Shown one piece after another: positions 44,140 through 55,061 of a DNA stretch of 64,000 nt; positions within the stretch are counted from its first letter, which is position 1; every line of letters begins with the position of its first letter. The stretch is from Streptomyces sp. NBC_01260 (GTDB lineage Bacteria > Actinomycetota > Actinomycetes > Streptomycetales > Streptomycetaceae): assembly GCF_036226405.1 (NCBI RefSeq), contig NZ_CP108464.1:434001-498000 (forward strand), given 5' to 3'. The position numbers were made by a program, and so were the translations under genes. Below the pieces are notes generated by a model, which was not told the DNA's origin, made no database searches, and saw only the letters and a program-made list of their open reading frames with translations.

Positions 44140-44266
44140 ATGCCCTCCTTGAGACGAGTTGAGACCAGGAACAGCGAGAAATGCGAATGCCAGGTCCTGA
44201 GGAGCCGATTCCGGACGAGTGCGGTGCGGTGATCCACCGGACTCCTCTGACTGAGGGGCCCGCGTT

Positions 44267-44800
44267 TCAGACTGTCGCGCTCCCCACGAGGTGGTCACCG
44301 GGAATACCCACCTTATCCGGGCTGTAGTAGTCCTTGATTCCGACGACCCAGGTCGTCACCTCGATCCGATCGGATTCCGAGGGTTCGAAGGCGTCGAACA
44401 GAGCGTCGATGTTCGGGCGCCCGAAACCGATCGCTGTCATCAGTGCCATGAAGAGGGGCCGCTCGATGAGTCCGTCCCCGTCCGGGTCGCCAAGCGCGGC
44501 GAGCGACTCGGCGAAGTCGCTGATCGTCAGGTCGAAGCGCTCGGGTGACAGTACGCAGGCGGCGTACTCGTCGAAGGTGATCCTGCCGTCGCCGTCGGTG
44601 TCCAGTTCAGCGTCCAAGGTCGACCAGTACCGCCGGAAGGCGGCCAGCATCGCGTTCTTCGCGGCGTCATCGGAATCGGGTGCCGCCTCGACGACACGGC
44701 TTGCCATGATTTCGAAGTCGTCGGCTTCGATAGCGCCATTGCCATTGGCGTCGAACAGGGAGAAGACAAGCCTGACCCGATTGGTCGCCTCTGCACGCAC
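44267..44800 (-). CDS. EF-hand calcium-binding protein (calerythrin-like)
   Basis: A 177-residue cytosolic EF-hand protein. Canonical loops are DANGNGAIEADD, DTDGDGRITFDE and DPDGDGLIERPL; a fourth (EPSESDRIEV) is degenerate. Length and loop arrangement match calerythrin, the sarcoplasmic-calcium-binding-like protein of actinomycetes, a probable calcium buffer or sensor. The GTG at 44800 follows a GGCGGG box. It is divergent from the diiron oxygenase gene with a 568-base intergenic region between. Confidence 0.9.
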   Translation of the reverse strand: MRAEATNRVRLVFSLFDANGNGAIEADDFEIMASRVVEAAPDSDDAAKNAMLAAFRRYWSTLDAELDTDGDGRITFDEYAACVLSPERFDLTISDFAESLAALGDPDGDGLIERPLFMALMTAIGFGRPNIDALFDAFEPSESDRIEVTTWVVGIKDYYSPDKVGIPGDHLVGSATV

Positions 44801-45368
44801 AGTCCCGCCGCCTTTCTTTTGGCCACACCTTGCCGGGTGACACAACAGGAATTGATGAATGATCGGTCACCGCATTTACCGGCCCGATCCGAACTCGGGA
44901 CTCCGGCCACCCCTGTACTATCCGGCCGACAATCAGCCCTGCACGAAAGAACCATCAGGATTCACCTGAACGGGTGCATTTCGCCCCCGTGAAGTGTGCC
45001 GCGAGCTTTCAGGCCTTCGGCGCGTGAAGAAATCACCCCCTCCCCGGCCACCGATTCGCCCACCCGGGCACCCGGCCATCCGGCCACCCCGGCCACCCCG
45101 GGCGCCCGGCCACCCTTACGGCCGGGCGGAGTTGCGGCCGTGGCACTGTCGCACCGTGGAGAGACCCGTGGAGAGACCGTACGGATTTCCTGCGCGGGGG
45201 TAGGCCCTCGCCTCCTCTTGCTATACCTTCCGTCTAACAGCTTGCTAGACGTGACGTCTAACAAGCGAGGGCGGCGTTCGGCAGCCATCTGTCTCATCGA
45301 GTGGGCACGGGATGAGACACCGGCCGGGCGGCGTCGGGTCGATCTCTCTCGATTCAAGGAGCCGCAGC
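44801..45368. other. Divergent intergenic region, EF-hand and oxygenase genes
   Basis: This 568-base non-coding region contains a lower-GC patch (44830-44960), a stretch of repeated CCGGCCAC-type units near 45060-45120 and the operator described separately. No gene was recognised. Confidence 0.55.
45222..45265 (+). promoter_or_regulatory. Promoter and TetR-type operator of oxygenase operon
   Basis: TATACC at 45222-45227 could be a -10 box. The near-palindrome CGTCTA-N9-TAGACG covers 45231-45251, and CGTCTAACAAG at 45255-45265 repeats its left half. Paired and repeated half-sites of this kind are typical of TetR-family operators. No TetR gene lies adjacent. Confidence 0.5.
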
Positions 45369-46289
45369 ATGGCAAGCAGCACTGTTCGGCCGGAGGACCG
45401 GAACCAGGAGCGGCCAGCCGGGCAGGACGTCGCCCGGCGTCTGCTCGACTCGGCCGCGAAGCTGTCGTACGACCCGGCCACCGAGGTGGACTGGAACACC
45501 CCCCTGAACACGGACCACCACGGCGCCAGTCCCGAGTGGAGCACGCTCTACGGGACCGCGTACTGGCAGGAGTTGACCGAAGCCCAGCGCAAGGCGCTGA
45601 CCCGCCAGGAGGCCGCGTCCGTCGCCGGCACGGGCATCTGGTTCGAGATGATCCTGCAGCAGATGGTGCTGCGCGACATGTACGCCAAGGACCCGACCGA
45701 TCCTCGGTTCCAGTGGGCGCTCACGGAGGTCGCCGACGAGTGCCGGCACTCCATCATGTTCGCCCGGGGCGCCGCGAAACTCGGCGCCCCGGCCTACCGG
45801 CCGCACCGTGCTGTGGTCGAACTGGGCAGGGCCTTCAAGACCCTTGCCTTCGGCGAGGCCGCGTACGCCGCGATCCTCGTCGCCGAGGAGGTGCTCGACG
45901 TGATGCAGCGCGACTGGATGCGGGACGAGCGGGTCGCGCCGTTCGTCCGCACCATCAACAACATCCATGTGGTCGAGGAGTCACGGCACATGAAGTTCGC
46001 CCGTGACGAGACCCGCAGGCGCCTGCGGGACGCGGGTCCGGTACGCCGGCACATCAACTCCCTCGTGGTCGCGATCGCCTCGTACTACATCGTCACCAGC
46101 ATGGTGAACCGGGACGTCTACGCGAACGCCGGGCTGGACGGCGAGCGTGCCCGCGCCGAGGCCGGGACCAACGAGCACCACAAGTCCCTCATGCGGTCCA
46201 GCTGTTCGGGCCTGATGGAGTTCCTCGCCTCGGCCAGGCTCCTCACCAAACCGGCCCTGTTCTTCTACAAGCGTGCCTCACTGATCTGA
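45369..46289 (+). CDS. AurF-like diiron oxygenase
   Basis: A 306-residue helical protein. Diiron-ligand features include FEMILQQMVLRDMY, EVADECRHSIMFARG and VEESRHMKFARDE, i.e. repeated ExxxH/ExxRH pairs with the spacing of the AurF p-aminobenzoate N-oxygenase family. Members oxidise amines to hydroxylamines or nitro groups, or act on other substrates; the substrate here is unknown. The ATG at 45369 has AAGGAG seven bases upstream. The ferredoxin/flavoprotein gene follows after 28 bases and would supply electrons. Confidence 0.88.
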   Translation: MASSTVRPEDRNQERPAGQDVARRLLDSAAKLSYDPATEVDWNTPLNTDHHGASPEWSTLYGTAYWQELTEAQRKALTRQEAASVAGTGIWFEMILQQMVLRDMYAKDPTDPRFQWALTEVADECRHSIMFARGAAKLGAPAYRPHRAVVELGRAFKTLAFGEAAYAAILVAEEVLDVMQRDWMRDERVAPFVRTINNIHVVEESRHMKFARDETRRRLRDAGPVRRHINSLVVAIASYYIVTSMVNRDVYANAGLDGERARAEAGTNEHHKSLMRSSCSGLMEFLASARLLTKPALFFYKRASLI

Positions 46290-46317
46290 CCCGAGCCCAC
46301 CGACGCGAGCTGACGAG

Positions 46318-47964
46318 ATGACCTACGCCATCACCCAGACCTGCTGCGGCGACGCCACCTGTGTCGCCGTGTGCCCCGTCAACTGCATTCACCCGACGCC
46401 CGGGGAACGGGCCTTCGGCAGCACCGAGATGCTCTACGTCGACCCGGCGACCTGTATCGACTGCGGCGCCTGCGCGGATGCCTGCCCGGTCGACGCGGTC
46501 TTCCCGGTCGACAGCCTCTTCGGGGCGCAGAGGGAGTACGCCGCGATCAACGCCGCCTACTTCGAGGGCCGGGAGCCGGAGCCGGTCGCCGGACCGAACT
46601 TCCACGCCTGGGACGAGCCCTCGTTCCCGCGCAGCCTGCCGTCCGGCTTCGCGCCGATCCGGGTGGCGGTCGTCGGCACCGGACCCGCCGGGATGTACGC
46701 CGCCGAGGACCTGCTGCTGCACACCAACGCCGAGGTGACACTGGTCGACCGGCTGCCGGTGGCCGGCGGCCTCGTCCGGTACGGCGTCGCGCCCGACCAC
46801 CCCGCCACGAAAAAGGCCGGCGAGGCGTTCGCACGCTTCCACTCGCATCCTCGGGTGCGGATGGCCCTGGGCGTCGAGGTGGGCAGGGACCTCACCGCGC
46901 AGGAGCTCGCCGCACACCATGACGCGGTGATCTACGCGGTCGGCGCCCGCGCCGACCGGCGGCTCGGCGTACCGGGCGAGGACCTGCCGGCCAGCATCTC
47001 GGCCACCTCGTTCGTGTCCTGGTACAACGCGCACCCCGAAGCCCCGCCGGAGACCGTCGCCCTGACCGCGGAGCGGGTGGTCGTCGCGGGGAACGGCAAC
47101 GTCGCTCTCGACGTCGCACGCATCCTCGTCACCGATCCGGCCGCGCTGGCGGACACGGACATCGCCGATCACGCGCTGACGGCCCTGCGGGACTCGAAGG
47201 TGCGCGAGGTCGTGCTGCTGGGACGGCGCGGACCCGGGCACTTGGCCTGCACCGCCTCCGAACTGCTCGCCCTCACACATCTGCCGGGCGTGGACCTGGT
47301 CGTCGACGACCACGACCCGAGGACCGGTACGACGATCGACGGTGCGGCACCGGGCGAGAAGGCCGCGCTGCTGCGGGACACGCCCCGGGAGGCGGTCGAC
47401 TGGTCGCTGCCTCCGGCCGCGGGACGGCGCATCGTCTTCCGCTTCCACTCGGCCCCGGTGGAGGTGCTCGGCCACGACCACGTCGAAGCCGTGCGGGTGA
47501 CGGCCGGCGAGGGCGAGCAGGAGATACCGGCGGGTCTGTTCCTGCGGGCGATCGGATACCGCGGCCTGCCGGTGCCGGGGCTGCCCTTCGACGCGTCGAC
47601 CGGAACCGTCCCGCACGAGGGCGGCCGGGTGACGGGCCTGTCGGCGACGTACGTCGCCGGCTGGATCAAGCGTGGCCCGTCGGGCGGCATCGGGGCCAAC
47701 CGCACCTGCGCCGCCGAGACCGTCGGCACGCTCCTGGACGACGCGGTCGCGGGCGTGCTGCCCTCCCCCGCGCCCCCGCCCAAGGCATTCCACCGCCTCG
47801 CCCGGAGCCGCGGCCGCGACGTCGTCGATGCCCGGGGGCTGGCGGCCATCGACCGGGCCGAACTGGCCGGGGGCCGCGAGCAGGGTCGCCCGCGGGTCAA
47901 ACTCGCCACGGTACCCGCGCTGGTCGCGGCGGCGAAGGGCGGCCGCTGGAGATCGCGAAGCTGA
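46318..47964 (+). CDS. Ferredoxin-fused NADPH-ferredoxin reductase (FprB-like)
   Basis: A 548-residue electron-transfer protein. Residues 1-75 form a bacterial ferredoxin with cysteine clusters at about 10, 15, 19, 23 and 46, 49, 52, 56 (CCGDATCVAVCPVNC, CIDCGACADACP). The rest is an adrenodoxin-reductase-like FAD/NADP protein: VAVVGTGPAGMYAAEDLL, GGLVRYGVAPDH, VVVAGNGNVALDVARI and GWIKRGPSGGIGANR. It resembles mycobacterial FprB. It is co-oriented with the AurF-like gene 28 bases upstream and probably reduces it. Confidence 0.9.
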   Translation: MTYAITQTCCGDATCVAVCPVNCIHPTPGERAFGSTEMLYVDPATCIDCGACADACPVDAVFPVDSLFGAQREYAAINAAYFEGREPEPVAGPNFHAWDEPSFPRSLPSGFAPIRVAVVGTGPAGMYAAEDLLLHTNAEVTLVDRLPVAGGLVRYGVAPDHPATKKAGEAFARFHSHPRVRMALGVEVGRDLTAQELAAHHDAVIYAVGARADRRLGVPGEDLPASISATSFVSWYNAHPEAPPETVALTAERVVVAGNGNVALDVARILVTDPAALADTDIADHALTALRDSKVREVVLLGRRGPGHLACTASELLALTHLPGVDLVVDDHDPRTGTTIDGAAPGEKAALLRDTPREAVDWSLPPAAGRRIVFRFHSAPVEVLGHDHVEAVRVTAGEGEQEIPAGLFLRAIGYRGLPVPGLPFDASTGTVPHEGGRVTGLSATYVAGWIKRGPSGGIGANRTCAAETVGTLLDDAVAGVLPSPAPPPKAFHRLARSRGRDVVDARGLAAIDRAELAGGREQGRPRVKLATVPALVAAAKGGRWRSRS

Positions 47965-47994
47965 CCGAGCCGGCCGACGGGGGATCCCGCCGGA

Positions 47995-48519
47995 TCAGGA
48001 TTCGCCGGGATCCGAGACCTGCCCCTTGGCCCGCTTACCGACGACGGCAGCGGCCGCCACCGCACCGCCCGCGAAGGCCAGAGCCACCGTCCAGGGCTGG
48101 TTGAACGCGTGGCAGGTGGCGTGGTCGACGGAGTAGCGGCCGGGGCCGGTCAGTCCGATCGCGGCAGCGGTGAAGCCGAGGAAGGCCGGATACTCGTAGC
48201 CGCCGCCCTGTGCGAAGAATCCGGCGGGCGCGTGGACGGCCACGGCTCCCGCCATGGCGCCGGCCGCCGCCGCGCCGGCCGCCGGCGTGGCGAGGCCCAG
48301 GGCCAGCAGCAGGCCACCGCCGGCCTCGCCGAGTCCGGCCGCGACCGCGCTGTGCTTCGGCGGACGGAAGCCCATGGCCTCCATCGCGCGGGCGGTGCCC
48401 TCGATGCCTCCGCCGCCGAACCAGCCGGCCAGTTTCTGAGTGCCGTGCGCGGCCAGCACCGCGCCGGTGCCGACACGCAGGAGAAGCAGGCCGAGGTCAC
48501 GACGGTTCACGATGCCCAT
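47995..48519 (-). CDS. DoxX-family membrane protein
   Basis: A 174-residue four-helix membrane protein: LGLLLLRVGTGAVLAAHGTQ, KLAGWFGGGG, AGLGEAGGGLLLALGLATPA and HAPAGFFAQGGGYEYPAFLG are typical of DoxX/DUF417-like proteins. DoxX proteins are linked to quinone-dependent or thiol-stress redox systems, but the role is unclear. It is convergent with the flavoprotein reductase and divergent from the flavin oxidoreductase. The ATG at 48519 is the family-typical start. Confidence 0.88.
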   Translation of the reverse strand: MGIVNRRDLGLLLLRVGTGAVLAAHGTQKLAGWFGGGGIEGTARAMEAMGFRPPKHSAVAAGLGEAGGGLLLALGLATPAAGAAAAGAMAGAVAVHAPAGFFAQGGGYEYPAFLGFTAAAIGLTGPGRYSVDHATCHAFNQPWTVALAFAGGAVAAAAVVGKRAKGQVSDPGES

Positions 48520-48680
48520 GGGGTCTCCGGAAGGTTTCGGGGCCCGCTGCGAACGAAGGGCCTGGGGTGCGGTGCGCTACGTGTCCACTCTCCGCGCCGC
48601 CGCGTTCCGGCGGGTCACGTTGTTACGCCGTCCGGGCTTGGCCGGGCAGGGCGTGACGCGTGGCACAGTGCGACGTACGC

Positions 48681-50772
<2,092 letters not shown>

Positions 50773-50869
50773 CCGGGCGCCCCTCGGCGGTGCGGGCCCG
50801 CGGCCCGCGGCCCGCGGCCCGAGTCGTGGGGCCGCCCGGCCGGGCCGTCCTTAGGTCCTGTTTCTCGGA

Positions 50870-51427
50870 TCATGTACGGAGCCAGATCATGAGTGCTGCG
50901 AGTGTGACGGTGCCGAGGTAGATGTAGGCGCGTTTCTCGTAGCGGGTCGCGACGGCGCGGAAGCCTTTGAGGCGGTTGATGGTGCGTTCGACGGTGTTGC
51001 GCTTCTTGTAGAGCTCGCTGTCGAAACCGGTAGGCCGACCGCCGCGTGAACCTCGGTTCTTGCGGTGTCTCTGCTGGTCGAGACGTTCGGGGATGGTGTG
51101 CCGGATTCCGCGTCGTCGCAGGTAGCGGCGGTTCTTCCGGGACGTGTAGGCCTTGTCCGCCAAGACATGGTCGGGCCGGGTGCGTGGCCGGCCGACTCCG
51201 GCTCGCGGCACCAGAACCTGTTCCAGCACCCGCTCGAGCTGGGGTCCGTCTCCGTAGTGTCCGGGTGTCAGGACGAAGGCGAGGGGCCGGCATCGTCCCT
51301 CGGCAACGAGGTGGATCTTGGTGGTGAATCCTCCGCGGGAACGTCCCAGACATTCGCCGACCTGACCACCTCCTCCAGGCGGATGGTCAGTCTCCGCAGT
51401 ACCGGATCGACCTGGTTCGTCCCCCAC
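50870..51427 (-). CDS. IS5-family transposase, second frame (orfB)
   Basis: This 185-codon frame carries the C-terminal DDE part: LGRSRGGFTTKIHLVAEGRC (second catalytic Asp region), VLADKAYTSRKNRRYLRRRG and KKRNTVERTINRLKGFRAVA, TRYEKRAYIY with the final Glu. Its own start is poor; it is expected to be made by -1 frameshifting from orfA at the runs of G in the overlap (minus strand, near 51421-51440). Together the frames give a transposase of about 310 residues. Confidence 0.82.
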   Translation of the reverse strand: MGDEPGRSGTAETDHPPGGGGQVGECLGRSRGGFTTKIHLVAEGRCRPLAFVLTPGHYGDGPQLERVLEQVLVPRAGVGRPRTRPDHVLADKAYTSRKNRRYLRRRGIRHTIPERLDQQRHRKNRGSRGGRPTGFDSELYKKRNTVERTINRLKGFRAVATRYEKRAYIYLGTVTLAALMIWLRT

Positions 51428-51801
51428 TTGGCCCCCCTTTGAGGGACGGCGGCCGGGGGCGCTTTCCTCGCACCGGCGGCGTGCTGGTGGGCTCGCACGG
51501 CTGTCGAGTCCACCGACACGTCCCAGTCGATGCCGCCCTCGGCGTCCTCGGCTACCTGGATGCGAGACAGCAGCATCTGCCAGGTTCCATCGGCTGACCA
51601 GCGACGATGTCGTTTATAGACCGTCTCCCATGGCCCGAATCGCTCCGGCAGATCCCGCCACTGCACGCCGGTCCGCACCCGGTAGAGAACCCCGTTGATC
51701 ACCCGGCGGTGATCGCTCCACCGACCTCCACGCGTACCACCAGGAGGTAGGAACGACTCCAGCCGATCCCACTCCGCATTCGTCAGATCCCCACGGCCCA
51801 T
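51268..51801 (-). CDS. IS5-family transposase, first frame (orfA)
   Basis: The frame starts MGRGDLTNAEWDRLESFLPP and continues GGRWSDHRRVINGVLYRVRT, GVQWRDLPERFGPWETVYKR and DWDVSVDSTAVRAHQHAAGA, which includes the first catalytic Asp. This is the N-terminal DUF4096 region plus the first DDE segment. After the slippery G-run near 51430 the frame drifts into unrelated sequence, so the functional protein switches into orfB. Confidence 0.82.
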   Translation of the reverse strand: MGRGDLTNAEWDRLESFLPPGGTRGGRWSDHRRVINGVLYRVRTGVQWRDLPERFGPWETVYKRHRRWSADGTWQMLLSRIQVAEDAEGGIDWDVSVDSTAVRAHQHAAGARKAPPAAVPQRGAKWGTNQVDPVLRRLTIRLEEVVRSANVWDVPAEDSPPRSTSLPRDDAGPSPSS

Positions 51802-51870
51802 GAACCCAGCCTGGCCCCAACACCCCTCGCAGGTCAGGAGATCCGAGAAACAGGACCTAGGATGCAACCC

Positions 51871-52422
51871 ATGTCACTCCCGCACGCGATCCTCACCGCC
51901 CTGCTCGAAAAGCCTTCGTCGGGGCTGGAGCTGACCCGCAGGTTCGACCGGTCGATCGGCTACTTCTGGTCGGCCACGCACCAGCAGATCTACCGCGAGC
52001 TGGGAAAGCTGGAGCAGGCCGGGCAGATCAGGGCCCTCGTGCCGGCGCAGCCCGCCCGGGGGCAGAAGAAGGAGTACGAGGTACTGCCGGCGGGCCGCGA
52101 GGCGCTGTCCGTCTGGGTGGCCCGACCGGAGGACCCGAAACAGGTCCGTGACCCGCTGCTGCTGCGGATGCGGGCGGCGGCGGTCGTCGGCGCACCCGGC
52201 CTGGACACCGAGCTGCGCCGGCATCTGGCGCTGCACCGACGGCAGCTCGCGGAGTATCTGGCGATCGAGGAGCAGGACTTTCCGCCGGAGCGCACCGCGG
52301 CGCAGGACCGGCTGCGGCATCTGGTACTGCGGGGCGGCATCGATCTGGAGAACTTCTGGATCGGCTGGCTGACCCGCGCGCTGGCCGATGACGCCGTCCC
52401 GGAGGCGCCCGAGCCGGAGTAG
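51871..52422 (+). CDS. PadR-family transcriptional regulator
   Basis: A 183-residue PadR protein. The winged helix is MSLPHAILTALLEKPSSGLE, LTRRFDRSIGYFWSATHQQI, YRELGKLEQAGQIRALV, and the C-terminal helical dimerisation domain is of the Vir-type (pfam PadR/AphA C-terminus). An ATG at 51862 would add three residues. The right end of the IS lies only 11 bases upstream, so the native promoter is displaced. TAGGAT at 51858-51863 might act as a -10 box for a leaderless start. It probably controlled the flavin oxidoreductase gene. Confidence 0.88.
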   Translation: MSLPHAILTALLEKPSSGLELTRRFDRSIGYFWSATHQQIYRELGKLEQAGQIRALVPAQPARGQKKEYEVLPAGREALSVWVARPEDPKQVRDPLLLRMRAAAVVGAPGLDTELRRHLALHRRQLAEYLAIEEQDFPPERTAAQDRLRHLVLRGGIDLENFWIGWLTRALADDAVPEAPEPE

Positions 52423-52796
52423 GCCGGGCAGGCGGAGCAGGAGTTGTTCCTGGGATTGCGGCGTGGACGGCAGTCCTGGAACGGCCGAGGCGCATCGGCC
52501 TCCCGCTGGCCCGCCCACCACCGGCAGCCCCGGGCAGGCCTTGCGGCGCCCGCGGCGCAGGCGGCAAGTCACCTACCCGCCAGGCGCGTTGACTCGCCGT
52601 CCGCCGTACGCGAACGCATCGGGCCACTCGCACAACGCGTGGCTGGGCGCAGCGTCCGGCCGTCCGGGCGCACTGGTCCGAAACCCTGGGCGGGCCACGG
52701 GACATGGGCTGGCTGCAAGGGGCGGCGGATCATGGAGGTACCGTGTCCGGACTTGAGTTCGAGCTGGCTGTGGCGGCCGCACGAGGGGACAAAACA
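52423..52796. other. Intergenic region, padR to methyltransferase gene
   Basis: No gene was recognised. A GTG at 52743 with GGAGG four bases upstream is in frame with the methyltransferase and would add 18 residues. The remainder is GC-rich sequence without motifs. Confidence 0.5.
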
Positions 52797-53597
52797 ATGA
52801 ATGAGAACACGCTGTCCGCACCGCACCCCGCGAACGCGCATCCAGCGCGTGTGTACAACGTCTGGCTGGGCGGGAAGGACCACTATCCGGTGGATCAGGA
52901 GGCGGCAGAGCTGGCCGCCCGGGCGAACCCGACGATCGTCCCGTCGGTCCGGGCCAACCGCGCCTTCCTCGGCCGCGCCGTACGTCACCTGGCGGGGGTC
53001 GGGGTCCGTCAGTTCCTCGACATCGGTACGGGGATTCCCGCCGCGGCGAACACCCACGAGGTGGCGCAACAGGCCGCCCCCGAATCCCGTGTCGTCTACG
53101 TCGACAACGACCCGATCGTGCTCTCCCACGCGCGGGCGCTCCTGGTCAGCGGTCCCGAGGGGCAGACCGACTACGTGCAGGCCGATGTGCGGGACGTGGA
53201 CACGATCCTCGAAGCGGCCTCCCGGAACCTGGATCTCGACCAGCCGGTCGGTCTCATGCTCGTGGCGGTCCTTCAGTACATCAAGGACGCCGAGGACCCC
53301 TGGGACATCACTCGCCGGCTGCTGGACCGCCTTGCCCCGGGCAGTCACCTCGTGCTGTCGCATCCGGCCGCCGACGTCACCGCTCCCGAGGTTGCGGAAT
53401 CGATGCGGATCTACAACGAGCGCGCCGCCAACCACGCCTCGGCCACGCCGCGCACCCATGCGGAGGTGCATCGCTTCTGCGATGGCCTGGAAATCCTGGA
53501 ACCGGGGGTGGTCACGCTGACTCGCTGGCGTCCGGGCCCGTCCGACACCCCGGACGACACCCTGCCCATGTGGTGCGCCGTAGCCCGCAAGGCGTAA
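52797..53597 (+). CDS. DUF574 SAM-dependent methyltransferase
   Basis: A 266-residue protein of the actinobacterial DUF574 (SAM_MT) family. It has the signature ARVYNVWLGGKDHYPVDQEA, then VRANRAFLGRAVRHLAGVGV, QFLDIGTGIPAAANTHEVAQ and VVYVDNDPIVLSHARALL, which form the SAM-binding fold. Substrates are unknown; Streptomyces genomes carry many copies. The ATG at 52797 has GAGGGGAC upstream; an alternative GTG start is at 52743. It stands alone. Confidence 0.9.
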   Translation: MNENTLSAPHPANAHPARVYNVWLGGKDHYPVDQEAAELAARANPTIVPSVRANRAFLGRAVRHLAGVGVRQFLDIGTGIPAAANTHEVAQQAAPESRVVYVDNDPIVLSHARALLVSGPEGQTDYVQADVRDVDTILEAASRNLDLDQPVGLMLVAVLQYIKDAEDPWDITRRLLDRLAPGSHLVLSHPAADVTAPEVAESMRIYNERAANHASATPRTHAEVHRFCDGLEILEPGVVTLTRWRPGPSDTPDDTLPMWCAVARKA

Positions 53598-54167
53598 CCG
53601 GTAGCTTTCCTGCCACCAAATGCGGTGCTTTTGCGCGTGAGTTGGGCCGGTCCGCCAGAGCTCCCCGTAGCTCGGCGGCCTCGGCCCAACTCGGGGCCGG
53701 CGTCGGCGCCCCGTTCAGAGCACTCCCACTGCGCATCCGTCGGATCTCCGCGAGCCAGTCAAAGATCGTTCCTCGCCTCCGGCCTGCCCGCCTGGAGCGC
53801 GGTCCTGCTGATCCGCCTCGGATTGGGCGTCCACACCGTCGGTGAACTCCTGCGCGCAGCAGGCTCGTTCGAGCTGCGTTGCAACCTGGCCCCCGCGCAC
53901 GCCCAGGGCCAGTACTCGCCATCAGGAGCCGGCCGGGTGTGCCCACGCCGAGGCAGGACCAGGCCGGCGGGGAGGGCGCGGCGACGCTTGTCATCAGGTA
54001 TCGCCGACCGCAGGTGAGCCAGGGCGGCAGGGCCCGACAGCCAGCAGGCAGACGCCGCCACCGCGTCCGGCCTGTGGCGCCGACGACGGCACCGACCAGA
54101 ACCTCCATGACCTGCCGGCGCAGCAGGTCATGGGCGTTCTGCCCTCACTTTCGGCAAGTGCAACGGG
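53598..54167. other. Gene-poor stretch containing an MFS scrap
   Basis: Apart from the transporter fragment listed separately, this 570-base interval shows no gene. Minus-strand open frames have Arg-rich, motif-free translations. The sequence probably results from deletion. Confidence 0.5.
53764..53925 (+). pseudogene. Major facilitator transporter fragment
   Basis: The frame SFLASGLPAWSAVLLIRLGL, GVHTVGELLRAAGSFELRCN, LAPAHAQGQY matches two helices near the end of a Streptomyces MFS exporter (GVHTLGELLQASGSFEL-type segment). The upstream ten helices and the final helices are missing. A relic. Confidence 0.5.
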
Positions 54168-54995
54168 TCAGCCGACGGCACCGAGGATCGGCGCCCAGGT
54201 GGGACCGGCGAGTGCGGCCACCGCCTGCTTCTGGGAGAGCGGGGGGGCGTCACGGGTCGGCTTCGGCCTGTTTCCGCTACCGAGGTCGCCGGCGGTGTTC
54301 CACTGCACCATCTGAAGCTGGGCGCCGGTCGACTTCAGGGTCACCGTCGTCGTCCAGCGGTAGGCGATGTCGGAGTCGGGGACGGGGTCGGCACCAATCG
54401 GCTGCCTCTCCGCGATCTTCTCCGACATCACCAGGGCTCCGCCGGGAAGCGCCGCGCTGCTCGGCAGCTCGCTCAGCTCGCAGGTGTCGCCGGCCTCAGC
54501 ACGCCCGGCCGTATAGTCGCAGTTCAGCCCTTCGCCGTCCCTGAGCGGCAGCTTGAGCCGCAGGGCCGAGACACCGACGTTGGCGGCGCCGTGCCCGTCG
54601 TTGAGGTCCACTCCGCCGTTGGCGACCCACCCGCCGGACGGATTCGAGGGGTCGTTGCTCTGTCCGTCCTCCTTGCCGAACCGGCTCCCGGGGAACGTCT
54701 TCTTCACAGCGTCGATCATCTGGGTGCCGGTGATCGAAGAACGGGGCACCGCCAGCGCCACCGTTTCCATGTCGGATCCTGCGGAGCGAGTCCCAGCGAG
54801 CACGCCGGGGAGCACCAGGCCGGCAGCCGCGATCGCGGCGCAGGCTCCGACCCCGGCGATGAGGCCGGTGCTGCGCCGACGTCGGCTGCGGCTCCGCCCG
54901 CGCTCGACGGCTCCGCTCGTGAGCGCGGTGAGATCGGGGTCGAGGGAGTCGGTCGTGCGATCCAGGGCGTGTGCGAGGTCTGCTTCGAACGGCAT
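54168..54995 (-). CDS. Single-pass membrane protein, probable sigma-factor partner
   Basis: A 275-residue protein. The N-terminal roughly 45 cytosolic residues (MPFEADLAHALDRTTDSLDP, LTALTSGAVERGRSRSRRRR) precede one transmembrane helix (GACAAIAAAGLVLPGVLAG), and the remainder is an extracytoplasmic domain of unknown fold. It has two cysteines near the middle (LNCDYTAGR, DTCELSE). Proteins of this layout follow SigE-family ECF genes in Streptomyces and probably act as sensors or anti-sigma-like partners. The ATG at 54995 follows GGTGA. The sigma gene ends 66 bases upstream. Confidence 0.75.
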   Translation of the reverse strand: MPFEADLAHALDRTTDSLDPDLTALTSGAVERGRSRSRRRRSTGLIAGVGACAAIAAAGLVLPGVLAGTRSAGSDMETVALAVPRSSITGTQMIDAVKKTFPGSRFGKEDGQSNDPSNPSGGWVANGGVDLNDGHGAANVGVSALRLKLPLRDGEGLNCDYTAGRAEAGDTCELSELPSSAALPGGALVMSEKIAERQPIGADPVPDSDIAYRWTTTVTLKSTGAQLQMVQWNTAGDLGSGNRPKPTRDAPPLSQKQAVAALAGPTWAPILGAVG

Positions 54996-55061
54996 GCTGG
55001 CGTCACCTTTTCTGTCGCTGATGGGGATTCTGCGGTGAGTTCGACCTGTGTGCACCGGCGT

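Larger units (their letters stand above)
50852..51859 (-). mobile_element. IS5-family insertion sequence, complete
   Basis: About 1.0 kb long and bounded by perfect inverted repeats: TAGGTCCTGTTTCTCGGATC at 50852-50871 and its reverse complement at 51840-51859. The outer TA on each side may be the target duplication. It carries two overlapping transposase frames on the minus strand with an apparent -1 frameshift, as in the IS427-type IS5 elements. The ends are intact, so it may still be mobile. It lies between the flavin oxidoreductase gene and padR. Confidence 0.88.
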
